Positions 1 through 10,006 of a stretch of DNA of 64,000 nucleotides are shown here, one piece after another; within the stretch, counting starts at the first letter, position 1, and every line of letters begins with the position of its first letter. This DNA is from Oxalobacter sp. (GTDB lineage: Bacteria; Pseudomonadota; Gammaproteobacteria; Burkholderiales; Burkholderiaceae_D): the NCBI GenBank assembly GCA_003605115.1, contig QZKY01000007.1, positions 1 through 64,000 of the forward strand, given 5' to 3'. The notes beneath the pieces are model-generated. The model had not been told where the DNA came from, ran no database searches, and saw nothing but the letters and a program-made list of their open reading frames with translations. Both the position numbers and the translations under genes were made by a program.

Positions 1-4
1 AAAA

Positions 5-32
5 AAAACCCGCCGATGCATCGGCGGTTTTT
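5..32 (-). terminator. intrinsic terminator after rhlE
   Basis: The perfect palindrome CCGCCGATGCATCGGCGG is flanked by an A run on the left and a T run on the right, so it can terminate in both directions. On the minus strand it lies just past the rhlE stop codon. Confidence 0.85.
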
Positions 33-49
33 TTATTGCATCATCTCAT

Positions 50-1435
50 TCAGTTGCTGGCAAATGCGCGACGCGCACTTTCCGTGCTGCGGCCATGTTT
101 GAAGCCGCTTTTCTTGGCTTGCGGACCGGGGTTCGCAAATGTGCGCTGGCTGGGCTTTTGGGCATTCGAGCGACGTTTGTCGCCAGGTTTCCAATCATCT
201 GATTTGCGTGCGCCGCGTGATGCGGGCGATTTTTTCGGTTCCAGCCCTTCAATGACGTTCACCGGTATTAACTGCTTGGTGAAACGTTCAATGCGCTTGA
301 CGTTTTGGCCTTCTGCGTGATTCACCAGCGAAATGGCGAGACCATTGCGTCCAGCGCGGCCGGTGCGACCGATGCGATGCACATAGTCTTCGGCGAATTT
401 CGGCAAGTCGTAGTTCACCACGTGCGTGATGGTTGGTACGTCGAGACCACGCGCGGCGACGTCGGTGGCGACGAGAATTTTTACATGGCCGCGACGCAGG
501 CTGTTCAGCGTGCGATTGCGCGCACCCTGATGCATGTCACCATGCAATGCAGCAGCGGAAAACCCGGCGATGTTCAGGCGATCTGCAATCATGTCCGCAT
601 CACGTTTGGTCGCGGTGAACACCATTGCCTGATCGATGGAAGAATCGCGTAACAAATGATCGAGCAATTTGTTTTTGTGTGAGAGGTCATCCACGAAATG
701 TACGCATTGCGAGATGTTTTCGTGTTTCGTGGAGGCCGTCGCGATGCGAACGACAACGGGGTCGCGCGTGATGCGCTTGGCCATGTTGCCGACGACGCCG
801 TCCAGTGTCGCGGAAAACAGCATGGTCTGACGCGCTTCTGGCGTGGCGGCGACAATTTTTTCGATATCGTCGATGAACCCCATGTCGAGCATGCGATCCG
901 CTTCATCCAGCACCAGCATTTGCAGTTGCGAGAAATCGATTTTGCCGGAGTCCATATGGTCGATCAGACGACCGGGCGTTGCAACCAGAATTTCCGGATT
1001 GCCGCTGAGCAGTTGTAATTGTTTTGGGTAAGGCATGCCACCGAGGATGGCGGCCACTTTCACGCGGCGCATGTGCTTGCCATAGACCTCGGTCGCATTG
1101 GTGACTTGCAGCGCCAATTCGCGCGTCGGTGTCAGCACCAGCATTTTCGGTTGCGCGGGCTTGAAGCGCGCGCGCTCGCCTTTGGCGCGGGCGGCTTGTT
1201 TTTCCTGATTGGGCGTTTTGCCGTTCGAGACCTGGGTTTCGGAGGCAAAGCGGTGGAGTGCAGGCAACATGAAGGCGGCGGTTTTACCGGAGCCAGTTTG
1301 CGAAGAAACCATGAGATCGGAACCGCCAAGCGCGGCCGGAATGGCCTGCAGCTGGACGGGCGTTGGTTCAGTGTAGCCGCTATCAGAAACGGCTTTCAGG
1401 ATGGCCTGATGCAGGCCGAGTGTTTCAAAGTTCAT
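50..1435 (-). CDS. rhlE: DEAD-box ATP-dependent RNA helicase, RhlE type
   Basis: This 461-residue protein is a cytoplasmic RNA helicase that remodels rRNA or mRNA with ATP. All family motifs are visible in order: an aromatic-Q motif region near residues 3-30, Walker A SQTGSGKTA near 45, PTRELAL near 102, DEAD near 178, SAT near 208, ATDVAARGLD near 325 and HRIGRTGRAGR near 355. The last 90 or so residues are basic and low-complexity, typical of an RNA-binding tail of the RhlE group. A helicase-core insert (around residues 68-95, rich in Lys, Arg and Ala) follows motif I and is common in betaproteobacterial members. It is a single-gene unit followed by a strong terminator. The exact RNA substrate cannot be told from sequence. 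Confidence 0.93.
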   Translation of the reverse strand: MNFETLGLHQAILKAVSDSGYTEPTPVQLQAIPAALGGSDLMVSSQTGSGKTAAFMLPALHRFASETQVSNGKTPNQEKQAARAKGERARFKPAQPKMLVLTPTRELALQVTNATEVYGKHMRRVKVAAILGGMPYPKQLQLLSGNPEILVATPGRLIDHMDSGKIDFSQLQMLVLDEADRMLDMGFIDDIEKIVAATPEARQTMLFSATLDGVVGNMAKRITRDPVVVRIATASTKHENISQCVHFVDDLSHKNKLLDHLLRDSSIDQAMVFTATKRDADMIADRLNIAGFSAAALHGDMHQGARNRTLNSLRRGHVKILVATDVAARGLDVPTITHVVNYDLPKFAEDYVHRIGRTGRAGRNGLAISLVNHAEGQNVKRIERFTKQLIPVNVIEGLEPKKSPASRGARKSDDWKPGDKRRSNAQKPSQRTFANPGPQAKKSGFKHGRSTESARRAFASN

Positions 1436-1661
1436 TAGATCTTTCAGTTCAAACGTCAGTGTTCATGCGCGTGCGCACGAACGGAAAATGCAACAACAAG
1501 CGGACGAAATGACTTGCGGAACAAGGAAACTTCGGCACAAAAGCTTTGCGCCGTGATAGTGCCAAAAAGGAAGGGCACAGGGGGCGGGAGGCTTTATTTA
1601 TTCTGCGGCATTCATGGAATGCCCGAAAGCTTGCGATGCTGCTCTAGTTACAAAACTACAA

Positions 1662-1688
1662 CTGTGCGCGATGGTTCATCGCGCACAG
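1662..1688 (-). terminator. probable fabI terminator hairpin
   Basis: CTGTGCGCGATG and CATCGCGCACAG form a perfect 12-bp stem around a 3-base loop, 39 bases past the fabI stop on the minus strand. The downstream tract (TTGTAGTTTTGTAA) is T-rich but interrupted, so termination is likely but not certain. The rest of the 291-base gap up to rhlE shows no gene. Confidence 0.6.
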
Positions 1689-1726
1689 CCGCCCATTATA
1701 GCGGATATTTCGGAATCAGTCGCGAA

Positions 1727-2542
1727 TCAATCGCCGCCGCCGCGTTTGATGACAAATTCCTGATCCGGGTTCAATCCCATCACATGCGAGAAGCCACCGT
1801 CCACATAGACAATGTCACCAGTAATACCGGAGGCCAGATCGGATAGCAGGAACGCTGCGGTGTTGCCCACTTCTTCAATCGTGATGTTACGGCGCAAAGG
1901 TGCATGTTCGGCAACGAAATTCAGCAGGATGCCGAAATCCTTGATACCGCTGGCGGCCAGGGTCTTGATTGGACCCGCCGAGACACCATTGACGCGAATG
2001 CCTCTTTTGCCGAGCGAATCGGCGGAATAGCGTACGCTGGCTTCCAGTGCTGCTTTGGCCAGTCCCATCGTGTTGTAGTACGGGATGGCGCGGATGGCGC
2101 CGAGGTAAGTTAGCGTCAGGCAGGACGACCCTGCCTTGAGTAGTGGCATGGCGGCCTTGATCATGGCCGGGAAGCTGTAGGCAGAGACGTCATGGGCAAT
2201 CTTGAAGGCTTCACGGGAAAGACCATCGAAGAAATCACCAGCAATGGCTTCGCGTGGGGCAAAAGCGATGGCATGCACCAAGCCATCCAGTCGATCCCAC
2301 TCTTTGCCTAAATCCGTGAATAGCGCGTTGATTTGCTCGTCACTGGTGACGTCACAGTCATAAATGAGCTTGCTGCCAAACTCCTTGGCGAATTCAGTGA
2401 TGCGCCCCTTGAAGCGTTCGCCGACATAGGTGAACGCGAGTTCAGCGCCTTCTCGATGGCAGGCTTGTGCGATGCCGTAGGCGATGGATCGGTTAGATAA
2501 CAATCCTGTAATAAGGATTTTCTTGCCTTGCAGAAATGCCAT
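1727..2542 (-). CDS. fabI: enoyl-[acyl-carrier-protein] reductase (NADH), FabI
   Basis: FabI catalyses the last reduction of each fatty-acid elongation cycle, turning trans-2-enoyl-ACP into acyl-ACP in the cytoplasm. The 271-residue length is normal. The N-terminal nucleotide-binding segment ITGLLSNRSIAYGIA and the YYNTMGLAKAA segment, with the catalytic Tyr-(X6)-Lys arrangement, are the hallmarks of the divergent SDR family to which FabI belongs. The end reads DIVYVDGGFSHVMG, also typical. It is encoded alone on the minus strand with its own downstream hairpin. FabI is the target of triclosan and isoniazid-like inhibitors in other bacteria; no FabK, FabL or FabV alternative is seen here. Confidence 0.95.
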   Translation of the reverse strand: MAFLQGKKILITGLLSNRSIAYGIAQACHREGAELAFTYVGERFKGRITEFAKEFGSKLIYDCDVTSDEQINALFTDLGKEWDRLDGLVHAIAFAPREAIAGDFFDGLSREAFKIAHDVSAYSFPAMIKAAMPLLKAGSSCLTLTYLGAIRAIPYYNTMGLAKAALEASVRYSADSLGKRGIRVNGVSAGPIKTLAASGIKDFGILLNFVAEHAPLRRNITIEEVGNTAAFLLSDLASGITGDIVYVDGGFSHVMGLNPDQEFVIKRGGGD

Positions 2543-2643
2543 TTTTTACTCCGAATACGGGATATGGGTTATTTTCAGTCGGAATTGTATGGTGTCCTTT
2601 CGGACGGAGCAACTATTTGTGCCTGTTTACGAAATGCGTTTAA

Positions 2644-4161
2644 TTAACCGGATTCCTTTTGGGTGGCCTTGGCCGCTGTTTTTTTCAGTGGCGTGGTTTT
2701 CTTTCTGTTTTTTGCCTGTTGCTTCTTGTGTTTCGCTATTCTATAGGGAACGTAGATTTCCAGGCGGGAACCGACAACGAGCTTGTTGCTTTCCAATCTA
2801 TTCCAGGATTTGATTTGTTCTGGGGTGACCCCCCGATAACGTCTTGCGATCGAGATCAGTGTGTCACGCTTTCTGACTTTGACCTTGATGCGTTTGCTGG
2901 GGGGGCCATCATAGATGGTGGCGATAGTGGCTTTTTCTGCCAGTTCCGGGGCAATGTCTTGATCTTGTGCCTGCTGAGGCGTTTTTTCAGATTTAGGTAC
3001 CAGCAGGGTGGAACCTTGCTTGAGCAACATCTTTGTGGGGATATGGTTGATTTCCCGCAGATTTTCTGGCGTGGTGTTGAATTGCGCGGCGACTTCCTCC
3101 ACTTTTTCGCGTGGTTTGGTCACGGTATAGGCAGTCCATGAGGAGAGCGGTTTTTTGGCGCCGTTCCATTTTTCCAGATTGGTTTTGAACGTGTCGGCAT
3201 TTTGTTTGGGGAGCAAAAGGATAGTTTTGCTGCCACCCGTGATGACGTGATATCCGAATTGCGGATTTAAAGCTCGGAAATCGTCAATGGGAAGTTCCGC
3301 CAGGCGAGCCGCCACCTGCACATCCATGTCGTGCGTTTTGTTGATGGTCACGAAGAAAGGTTGATTTTCTACCTTTGGCAAGGTGATGCCGTATTTTGCC
3401 GGGTTGAAAACGATGTCTTTGACCGCTTGCAGTTTCGGCACGTAATCACGTGTTTCGCGCGGCATGCGTCTGGCCAGGTTGTTGAACGTGATGGGCTTGC
3501 GCGCTGCGCGTGTCCTGCGAATGGCTTTCTGTACAGAGCCTTCGCCGCAGTTATAGGCTGCCAGGGCAATTTGCCAGTCGCCGAACATGTTGTACAGCTT
3601 TTGCAGATAGTTCAGGGCAGCCTCGGTCGATGCCAGCACATTGCGTCGTTCATCCTTGAGCGAACTCTGGTTCAGATTGAATTTTTTGCCTGTCCCGGGC
3701 ATGAATTGCCACATGCCGACGGCTTTGGCATGTGACCGTGCGTGTGGATTGAAGGCTGATTCAATAAAGGGCAGGAGCGCCAGTTCGGTCGGCATGCCGC
3801 GCGCTTCGAGTTCTTGCACGATGTAGAAAAGATAGCGAGAAGCACGCTCTGTCGTGCGCTGAATGTAATCCGGGCGGGAAGCGTACCATTTTCGTTGTGC
3901 CGCAACACGCGGGTTGCCTTCCAGATCCGGTATGGAATATCCCAGACGAATGCGTTCCCAGACGTCGAACTCCTGGATGGAAACGTCATTGAGGCCGTCG
4001 AGGGGGGCGTTTCCGGGGGTAGCAGGCGCAGGACTAAAAGCGACGAGGTGAAAGTTTTTGCCTTGCGGATGCAGAGAAAGATCGCTTGCGTACGCGAATG
4101 CGGCGGAGAACAGAAGCCCTGTCGCCAGCATGAAATGTTTGATTCTTGCGTGTTCCATCAT
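2644..4161 (-). CDS. mltD: membrane-bound lytic murein transglycosylase D with LysM repeats
   Basis: This enzyme cleaves peptidoglycan glycan strands, forming 1,6-anhydro-muramic ends, in the periplasm. I place the start at the ATG at 4161 because the residues after it (MEHARIKHFMLATGLLFSAAF) form a signal peptide, while the upstream extension does not. The SLT domain contains ESAFNPHARSHAKAVGMWQF, with the catalytic Glu in ESAF and the usual GMWQF element. Two LysM-like peptidoglycan-binding modules follow near residues 340-390 and 415-465, the second with VRKRDTLISIARRY. The C terminus is strongly basic (Lys/Gln-rich). No lipobox is obvious, so membrane anchoring as a lipoprotein is uncertain. 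It stands alone between fabI and rpiA. Confidence 0.88.
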   Translation of the reverse strand: MMEHARIKHFMLATGLLFSAAFAYASDLSLHPQGKNFHLVAFSPAPATPGNAPLDGLNDVSIQEFDVWERIRLGYSIPDLEGNPRVAAQRKWYASRPDYIQRTTERASRYLFYIVQELEARGMPTELALLPFIESAFNPHARSHAKAVGMWQFMPGTGKKFNLNQSSLKDERRNVLASTEAALNYLQKLYNMFGDWQIALAAYNCGEGSVQKAIRRTRAARKPITFNNLARRMPRETRDYVPKLQAVKDIVFNPAKYGITLPKVENQPFFVTINKTHDMDVQVAARLAELPIDDFRALNPQFGYHVITGGSKTILLLPKQNADTFKTNLEKWNGAKKPLSSWTAYTVTKPREKVEEVAAQFNTTPENLREINHIPTKMLLKQGSTLLVPKSEKTPQQAQDQDIAPELAEKATIATIYDGPPSKRIKVKVRKRDTLISIARRYRGVTPEQIKSWNRLESNKLVVGSRLEIYVPYRIAKHKKQQAKNRKKTTPLKKTAAKATQKESG

Positions 4162-4259
4162 GAATGTTCCGAGCGCCACTTTGCTGACAGGTTGCGATGA
4201 CAATGCGAGTGTAAGAAACCCTGCTCCAAGGCGTCAAGCGAAAGCAATCGTTTCTCCAC

Positions 4260-4943
4260 TTAACGGTCGAAGACCAGGACGTTGACACCGGAATTGGTGC
4301 CCAGCAGGCAAATATCGGCGCTCTGGCGCGCAAACAAGCCAACCGTTACCACGCCAACAATGTTGTTAATTTTTTCTTCCATTTCCGCAGGCTGGGTGAT
4401 TTCCAGCCCCATGAGATCAATGATCATGTTGCCGTTGTCGGTCAGGAAGGGGGAATTCTTGTCTTTGTTCAGTCGCAGGAAAGGTTTGCCGCCCAGTGCG
4501 GCAAGTTTGCGTTTCACGACCGAACGCGCCATAGGCACGATCTCGACGGGCAAAGGGTATTTGCCCAGCACATGCACCAGTTTGGAATTGTCCGCGATGC
4601 AGACAAATTTCTCTGCTGCCGAAGCGATGATTTTTTCACGTGTGAGCGCCCCACCACCACCTTTGATCATGGCACCATAGGTATTGATTTCATCTGCGCC
4701 ATCGATATAAACCGGGATGGAATCGACCTCGTTCAGATCCAGCACGGGAATATTGTGGCTGCGCAGGCGGGCAGCAGTGGCTTCAGAGGAGGCAACCGCG
4801 CCTTTGATGCGATGCTTGTTTTTGCCCAGTTCATCGATGAACATGTTGGCAGTTGAGCCAGTGCCGACACCAATGATGCCATCGTCGACGATGTAATCAA
4901 TGGCGGAGCGCGCTACGGAGAGCTTGAGTTGATCCTGGGTCAT
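4260..4943 (-). CDS. rpiA: ribose-5-phosphate isomerase A
   Basis: RpiA interconverts ribose 5-phosphate and ribulose 5-phosphate in the non-oxidative pentose phosphate pathway. The 227-residue protein shows the expected elements: [13 protein letters not shown] (phosphate binding), [20 protein letters not shown] with the catalytic acid, and [12 protein letters not shown]. It is divergently arranged from pgi, and tal lies beyond pgi on the other strand, so three enzymes of hexose- and pentose-phosphate exchange sit within 6.5 kb. The start follows the conserved N-terminal length; the ribosome-binding site is weak. Confidence 0.95.
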   Translation of the reverse strand: MTQDQLKLSVARSAIDYIVDDGIIGVGTGSTANMFIDELGKNKHRIKGAVASSEATAARLRSHNIPVLDLNEVDSIPVYIDGADEINTYGAMIKGGGGALTREKIIASAAEKFVCIADNSKLVHVLGKYPLPVEIVPMARSVVKRKLAALGGKPFLRLNKDKNSPFLTDNGNMIIDLMGLEITQPAEMEEKINNIVGVVTVGLFARQSADICLLGTNSGVNVLVFDR

Positions 4944-5039
4944 GGGGTCATAAATTGAAGAGACTGACGGATTTTATACCAATTCAGCATAAAACTTGAG
5001 GTTACTCAGGGATGCTCGTGAAGAAAGGATGCAAAAAAG

Positions 5040-5068
5040 TTCACAATCGGAGGGGTGGAATTTATAAT
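5040..5068 (+). promoter_or_regulatory. sigma-70 type promoter for pgi
   Basis: TTCACA and TATAAT are separated by exactly 17 bases, about 70 bases before the pgi start codon. A GAGGAG ribosome-binding site lies near 5121. Only the sequence match supports this. Confidence 0.65.
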
Positions 5069-5139
5069 GGAAAGCACAGAGTGCGGTTTTGCTCGTTCCA
5101 TTCGATTGAGGTGTAGTTCTCTGAGGAGTGTGACCCATC

Positions 5140-6783
5140 ATGCGACAACCGGCAATCAATCAGCTCGCTTCCTATCAACGGCTTCAGCAGCACGTGGCGC
5201 AGGCAAGAAATTGGCAAATGCGTGATTTGTTTACGCAATCCCCCGAGCGTTTTCCCGCCATGACGGTCTCGGCTGCGGGGCTCTTTCTCGATTATTCCAA
5301 AAACAGGGTGAATGGCACCACAGTGACGCTGCTCTGCGATTTGGCGCGAGAGCGGGGTCTGGAAGCACAACGCGATGCCATGTTCGCGGGTGAAAAGTTT
5401 AACAACACAGAAAAACGCGCCGTGCTGCACACCGCCTTGCGCGCCCCGCGCACACTCAAACTGAACATCGATGGCCAGGATGTTGCGCAAGACGTGCATG
5501 CGGTGCTGGATCGCATGGCGGCTTTCACGAAGCGCGTACACAGCGGACAGTGGCTGGGGTACACCGGCAAAAAGATTTCAGACATTGTGAACATCGGTAT
5601 AGGGGGTTCCGATCTCGGCCCCAAAATGGTGTGCCTCGGCCTTCGCATGTTTGCGCAACCGGGCATTCGCATGCATTTCGTTTCCAACGTGGATGGTCAC
5701 GACATGGATGCGACGCTCAAGCAGGTGAATCCTGAAACGACGTTGTTCATCGTGGCCTCGAAGACTTTCACCACGATGGAAACGATGCTCAACGCGAACA
5801 CCGCGCGCAGCTGGTTTTTGCGTAGCGGGAAGGAAAAGGATTTACCCAAGCATTTTGTGGCGGTTTCCACGAACACAGAAGGCGTCAAGGCTTTCGGCAT
5901 TGATACGGAAAACATGTTCCCGTTCTGGGATTGGGTCGGCGGACGCTATTCGGTCTGGTCCGCGATTGGTTTGCCGGTGGCGCTGGCGGTGGGATACGAA
6001 AATTTTGCGGCATTCCTCGCGGGCGCACATGCGATGGATGCGCATTTCCGCACCGCGCCGATGGAATCCAATATGCCGATGATCATGGGGCTTATCGGAT
6101 TGTGGAATCGAAATTTTCTTGGGTTGTCATCGCTCACGATTGCACCCTATCACCACGACCTCGCACGTTTCCCCGCGTATTTGCAGCAGTTGATCATGGA
6201 AAGCAATGGCAAAACCGTGATGAAAGACGGTTCGCCTGTCGGTGTGGCGACCTGTCCGGCGCTGTGGGGCGATATCGGCACCAACGGACAGCACGCCTAT
6301 TTTCAGTTGCTGCATCAGGGCGCGGATGTGATCCCGATTGATTTCATCGCCTCGCTCAAGGCAGGACACGCTTTGCCCGGACATCAAGACGCGCTGCTGG
6401 CGAATTGCTTTGCACAAGCCGAAGCCTTCATGCGCGGCAAAACGGCGGACGAAGTGCGCGACGATTTGCGTGCGCAAAAGTTGAGTGATGCAGATATTGA
6501 GATGCTGGTGCCACACCGCACCTTCCCTGGCAATCGGCCGAGTAACATGATCTTGATGGAGGAGCTCACCCCTTCAGCTTTGGGGGCATTGATCGCGCTG
6601 TATGAACACATCACCTTTGTGCAAGGCGTGCTGTGGGGCGTGAACAGCTTCGACCAATGGGGTGTTGAGCTCGGCAAGGTGCTGGCGCAAAACATTCAAC
6701 AGGAGCTGACGGGTGAAGTCATGCCGGAGCGGCACGACAGCTCGACGAATGGATTGATTGCGCGCGCACGCGCTGCAAAATAA
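5140..6783 (+). CDS. pgi: glucose-6-phosphate isomerase
   Basis: Pgi interconverts glucose 6-phosphate and fructose 6-phosphate. The 547-residue length and the segments NIGIGGSDLGPKMV, VGGRYSVWSAIGL (PROSITE-type isomerase signature), MESNGKTVMKDG and GTNGQHAYFQLLHQG are all characteristic. Start choice is backed by a good GAGGAG ribosome-binding site and the promoter upstream. The last ~320 bases of the gene recur at 9288-9615 as a frameshifted remnant, with a two-gene cassette in between; the copy here is intact and is surely the functional one. Confidence 0.96.
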   Translation: MRQPAINQLASYQRLQQHVAQARNWQMRDLFTQSPERFPAMTVSAAGLFLDYSKNRVNGTTVTLLCDLARERGLEAQRDAMFAGEKFNNTEKRAVLHTALRAPRTLKLNIDGQDVAQDVHAVLDRMAAFTKRVHSGQWLGYTGKKISDIVNIGIGGSDLGPKMVCLGLRMFAQPGIRMHFVSNVDGHDMDATLKQVNPETTLFIVASKTFTTMETMLNANTARSWFLRSGKEKDLPKHFVAVSTNTEGVKAFGIDTENMFPFWDWVGGRYSVWSAIGLPVALAVGYENFAAFLAGAHAMDAHFRTAPMESNMPMIMGLIGLWNRNFLGLSSLTIAPYHHDLARFPAYLQQLIMESNGKTVMKDGSPVGVATCPALWGDIGTNGQHAYFQLLHQGADVIPIDFIASLKAGHALPGHQDALLANCFAQAEAFMRGKTADEVRDDLRAQKLSDADIEMLVPHRTFPGNRPSNMILMEELTPSALGALIALYEHITFVQGVLWGVNSFDQWGVELGKVLAQNIQQELTGEVMPERHDSSTNGLIARARAAK

Positions 6784-6808
6784 AGGTGAGATGCGAGGAA
6801 CACGGCGT

Positions 6809-7744
6809 TCAGAATCCCATGACCCATTCGGCCTGCACATATTTGTAACGGTAGTCCGGTCCGTGGAATGAGGCGCTTTGGCTATATCCGCCGCGCAATC
6901 GCAAACCGTAATTGTCCTTCGTTCCGTTTTGCACACTAACTTCCAGAAGTTTTGTTGGCGAGAGATCGTCATCTTCCACTTTTTGCCTTCCGATACCGGC
7001 GCGCGCATTGGCCATCCATCCCAGGATGCGTTGGCGCCAGCCGATGAGCAACATGCCCTCGTCATAACGATCCGGGTTGAAATAGGCACCGTCAACATCT
7101 TCACGGGCGCTGGTGTAAACGCGATACTGTGCTTGCAATGTCAGGCCAAGATTAAGATCGGGTTGATAAATAAAACGTACGCGTCCGTGGTTGCGATGAT
7201 TGCCATCAGAAAAATCCTGATAGCCTGCGAGGCCTACGAGCGTGACATGTTGTCCCAGCCCTTGTTCGATACTGGCGCCGCCGTAAGTAAAGTTGATGCC
7301 GTTATCCAGAGCATTCGCCGTTTCCACCCAATTGCGGTTAATAAAAAATTCGATGTTGGTTTGTTTTGCGATGGGGGTGCGGAAGCTTCCATCCAGCGTC
7401 AGCAAGTCGCGGCTGTGCTGTTGAAAAATGCCGGCTTCCATTTGCCACCCGTAGGCTGTTTTGGGGTCAATATTTCTGTGCAGCACGCTGATTTGCTGGC
7501 CGCTACGAGACCAATCGTTTTGCTCGTAGGTGTAATGGCTGTATCGAACACCCGTCTGCGAATCGATATGCTGGAAGAGAGGGAGGTATTCGCCGCCAAT
7601 TCGTTGTGTATGAAAGTTTTCGCTGTCAGTTGAAAAAAACACGTCTGCGCCAACGCCAGTGCGGGTACTGTCGGCTGCGAAGATGGGCGGGCAGGCCAGT
7701 AGAGTCAGCAAGAATGCCCATTTCTTCTGTGGCGTGCATTTCAT
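6809..7744 (-). CDS. YaiO-like outer-membrane beta-barrel protein
   Basis: A 311-residue predicted outer-membrane protein. The start is fixed by an ATGA overlap with the stop codon of the upstream glycosyltransferase gene, which indicates translational coupling. A signal peptide (KKWAFLLTLLACPPIFAADS) is followed by alternating hydrophobic/polar strands and an aromatic C terminus (YVQAEWVMGF) ending in Phe, the usual barrel-assembly signal. The pairing of a family-2 glycosyltransferase with a YaiO-type barrel recalls the E. coli yaiO-yaiP pair. I infer a role in export or surface placement of the glycan made by the neighbour. Family membership is from memory of the pattern, so the name is tentative. 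Confidence 0.7.
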   Translation of the reverse strand: MKCTPQKKWAFLLTLLACPPIFAADSTRTGVGADVFFSTDSENFHTQRIGGEYLPLFQHIDSQTGVRYSHYTYEQNDWSRSGQQISVLHRNIDPKTAYGWQMEAGIFQQHSRDLLTLDGSFRTPIAKQTNIEFFINRNWVETANALDNGINFTYGGASIEQGLGQHVTLVGLAGYQDFSDGNHRNHGRVRFIYQPDLNLGLTLQAQYRVYTSAREDVDGAYFNPDRYDEGMLLIGWRQRILGWMANARAGIGRQKVEDDDLSPTKLLEVSVQNGTKDNYGLRLRGGYSQSASFHGPDYRYKYVQAEWVMGF

Positions 7745-9042
7745 TTTGTCCCCCAATCTTTTTTCAAGTTCAGCAATTCTGAGTAATAACCGATTACGGA
7801 TACGGCTTGCATGATCACGCCGTAGATGAGTGAATACGTGATAAAGCCGCGCACATTGGATCGAACGTGAAGCCCTCTGGTACGGAAGGTTTTTCTGCCA
7901 ATGATGAACATGATGTAATTCATGGCGATAGCCACAGGGATCAACGCGATGGTCAGTGGGCCTGCGATGTAGTAGTAACCAAAAAGCGCCAAAATAATTC
8001 CAGGCACAAAGGAAAGTGTGAAGATTAAATCCAGAACAGGAAAGAAAAAATTCCAGTAAATAAAATAGGTGGAAAGGCGTGGTTTAAACAGTATGCCCGG
8101 GTGCGTTTTGAACGCTTCAATGGCGCCACGCGACCAGCGTTTGCGTTGGCCGAAAAATTGTTTCATCGTGTCCGGTACATTCGTGAAGACATAAGCGTCT
8201 TCGGCGTGGCCGATGCGATGACCTGCTTTCAAAATTGCCCACGACAGCACGATATCTTCGCCGACGCAATCTGAAAAACCGCCTGACGTTTGCACGGTTT
8301 GCCGATCGTAAATCGAGAAGGCGCCTTGCGCGACCAAGGTTCCCTGGTACAGTGATTGCGTGCGTTTGATGGCCGAAATGCCGTGAAAATAATCCCACTC
8401 CTGAGCATTGGTGATCCAGTTCTTGCGCGAATTGCGAACGACGATTGCACCAGCTACTGCGCGAGTGTTTGGCGGGTCGTTTACATATCTTTCCACGAGA
8501 CGCTGCAGTGATTCTTGGTATAAAAATGAATCGGCGTCCAACGTGATGATTAAGTCGTGTCGTGCGTGTTCCAGTCCGAAATTTAAAGCACGCGCTTTGC
8601 CGCCATTCTTGGACATGTTGACGAGTCGCAGCCATGGATACCTGGCTTGCGTTGCTGTGATGAGCGCTGCAGTGGCATCATTGGAGCCATCGTCAACCAC
8701 AATAACGTCCAGTTCACCTCTGTAATCCTGTGCCCCAATGCTGTGGATGGTATCAACGATGGCGGAAGCTTCGTTGTAGGCTGCGACAAGAATGGTGATG
8801 GGAGGATAAGTCTCTAGTAACGTTCTCTTTGGTCGTTGATCAAGCAGAAGGCTTACCAGTAGAAAAGCACTCATGTATCCCGGGATGATGGCTATGCCGA
8901 AAATAACAATATAAGCAGGCACTTCCCCGATTACATCACTCAATTCATAAATCCATTTCAAGTCGAGATAATAAGAAAATATTCCCCAGAGAAGCGACAC
9001 GCAAAAGGCAATTGCAAATTTTATTTTTACTGGCATATACAT
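7741..9042 (-). CDS. processive family-2 glycosyltransferase, membrane-embedded
   Basis: A 433-residue inner-membrane glycosyltransferase, probably polymerising a surface polysaccharide from a nucleotide sugar. Two N-terminal membrane segments (about 7-27 and 43-66) precede a GT-A catalytic domain with VVAYNEAS-like start (ILVAAYNEAS), VIVVDDGSND, LDADS (the DXD metal site) and the QRKRW motif of processive synthases such as IcaA/PgaC and hyaluronan synthase. Three or four C-terminal membrane helices follow. No deacetylase (PgaB), PgaA or PgaD gene is nearby, so poly-GlcNAc synthesis is not supported. It overlaps the YaiO-like gene by 4 bases. The pair sits between pgi and a duplicated pgi tail, suggesting acquisition. 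Confidence 0.85.
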   Translation of the reverse strand: MYMPVKIKFAIAFCVSLLWGIFSYYLDLKWIYELSDVIGEVPAYIVIFGIAIIPGYMSAFLLVSLLLDQRPKRTLLETYPPITILVAAYNEASAIVDTIHSIGAQDYRGELDVIVVDDGSNDATAALITATQARYPWLRLVNMSKNGGKARALNFGLEHARHDLIITLDADSFLYQESLQRLVERYVNDPPNTRAVAGAIVVRNSRKNWITNAQEWDYFHGISAIKRTQSLYQGTLVAQGAFSIYDRQTVQTSGGFSDCVGEDIVLSWAILKAGHRIGHAEDAYVFTNVPDTMKQFFGQRKRWSRGAIEAFKTHPGILFKPRLSTYFIYWNFFFPVLDLIFTLSFVPGIILALFGYYYIAGPLTIALIPVAIAMNYIMFIIGRKTFRTRGLHVRSNVRGFITYSLIYGVIMQAVSVIGYYSELLNLKKDWGTK

Positions 9043-9287
9043 GATCTATCCTTCGTTAACACTTTAGCGGTAGGCGCGAAATGAAATTGCGTTACGTGGC
9101 GGCTTATCTGACGCACATCCTCCTAAAAATTGCGCTTGAACTGGCAGGTAAGCAATTCCGCCTGCATGTGCATCTAAAGGAATCCATATTTCTTTACGGG
9201 AGTATGGTTCTCAGTGTGGACGTCAAAAAATGGCGAGTCTGTGTGGTGGAACGCTTTCATGCATCAATTTGCGATTGGGTTCGCCAA

Positions 9288-9634
<347 letters not shown>

Positions 9635-9638
9635 TGAG

Positions 9639-9695
9639 CCGAAATAATGTCCAGCACGTGAAATACTCTCATCAAAACGGGATCAATTATTTCGG
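9639..9695. repeat. 10-bp inverted repeat in the gap before tal
   Basis: CCGAAATAAT at 9639-9648 and ATTATTTCGG at 9686-9695 are perfect inverted repeats 37 bases apart, just after the pgi remnant. They could be ends of a small decayed element or chance. The rest of 9616-10006 holds no supported gene; short open frames there lack ribosome sites and family resemblance. Confidence 0.4.
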
Positions 9696-10006
9696 ACTAG
9701 TGTTAGTGCAATAAATCACGATCAGTTAAGCCAACGGTCGGGTCATGCTGAAAGATTTTCTAATGAGCAACTTTTCATTGCAAAATGGCAATTCTGTTCC
9801 GCGTGGAAACTTTTGTGTGTGTGTTTATGACAATTTCATTGTTATCTCGCAAGAGCGTGGTGTTTGCGAGAAGTATCATGGTGCTGGAAACTGCCATGAG
9901 GAAATGGGTCATCGTCGATATACAAAGCCCGTGCGCATTGCGTAGAATGACCGGATACGAACTTCCTTTGCTTTGCAGTATTTGACCTGAATATTGAAGA
10001 GGGTTT

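Noticed and set aside
7741-9042. Glycosyltransferase as PgaC of a poly-GlcNAc operon
   Set aside because: No pgaA, pgaB or pgaD neighbour; only a small barrel protein is linked.
9745-9945. 66-codon frames before tal
   Set aside because: Cys-rich random-looking sequence without ribosome site; two overlapping frames of equal length suggest chance.
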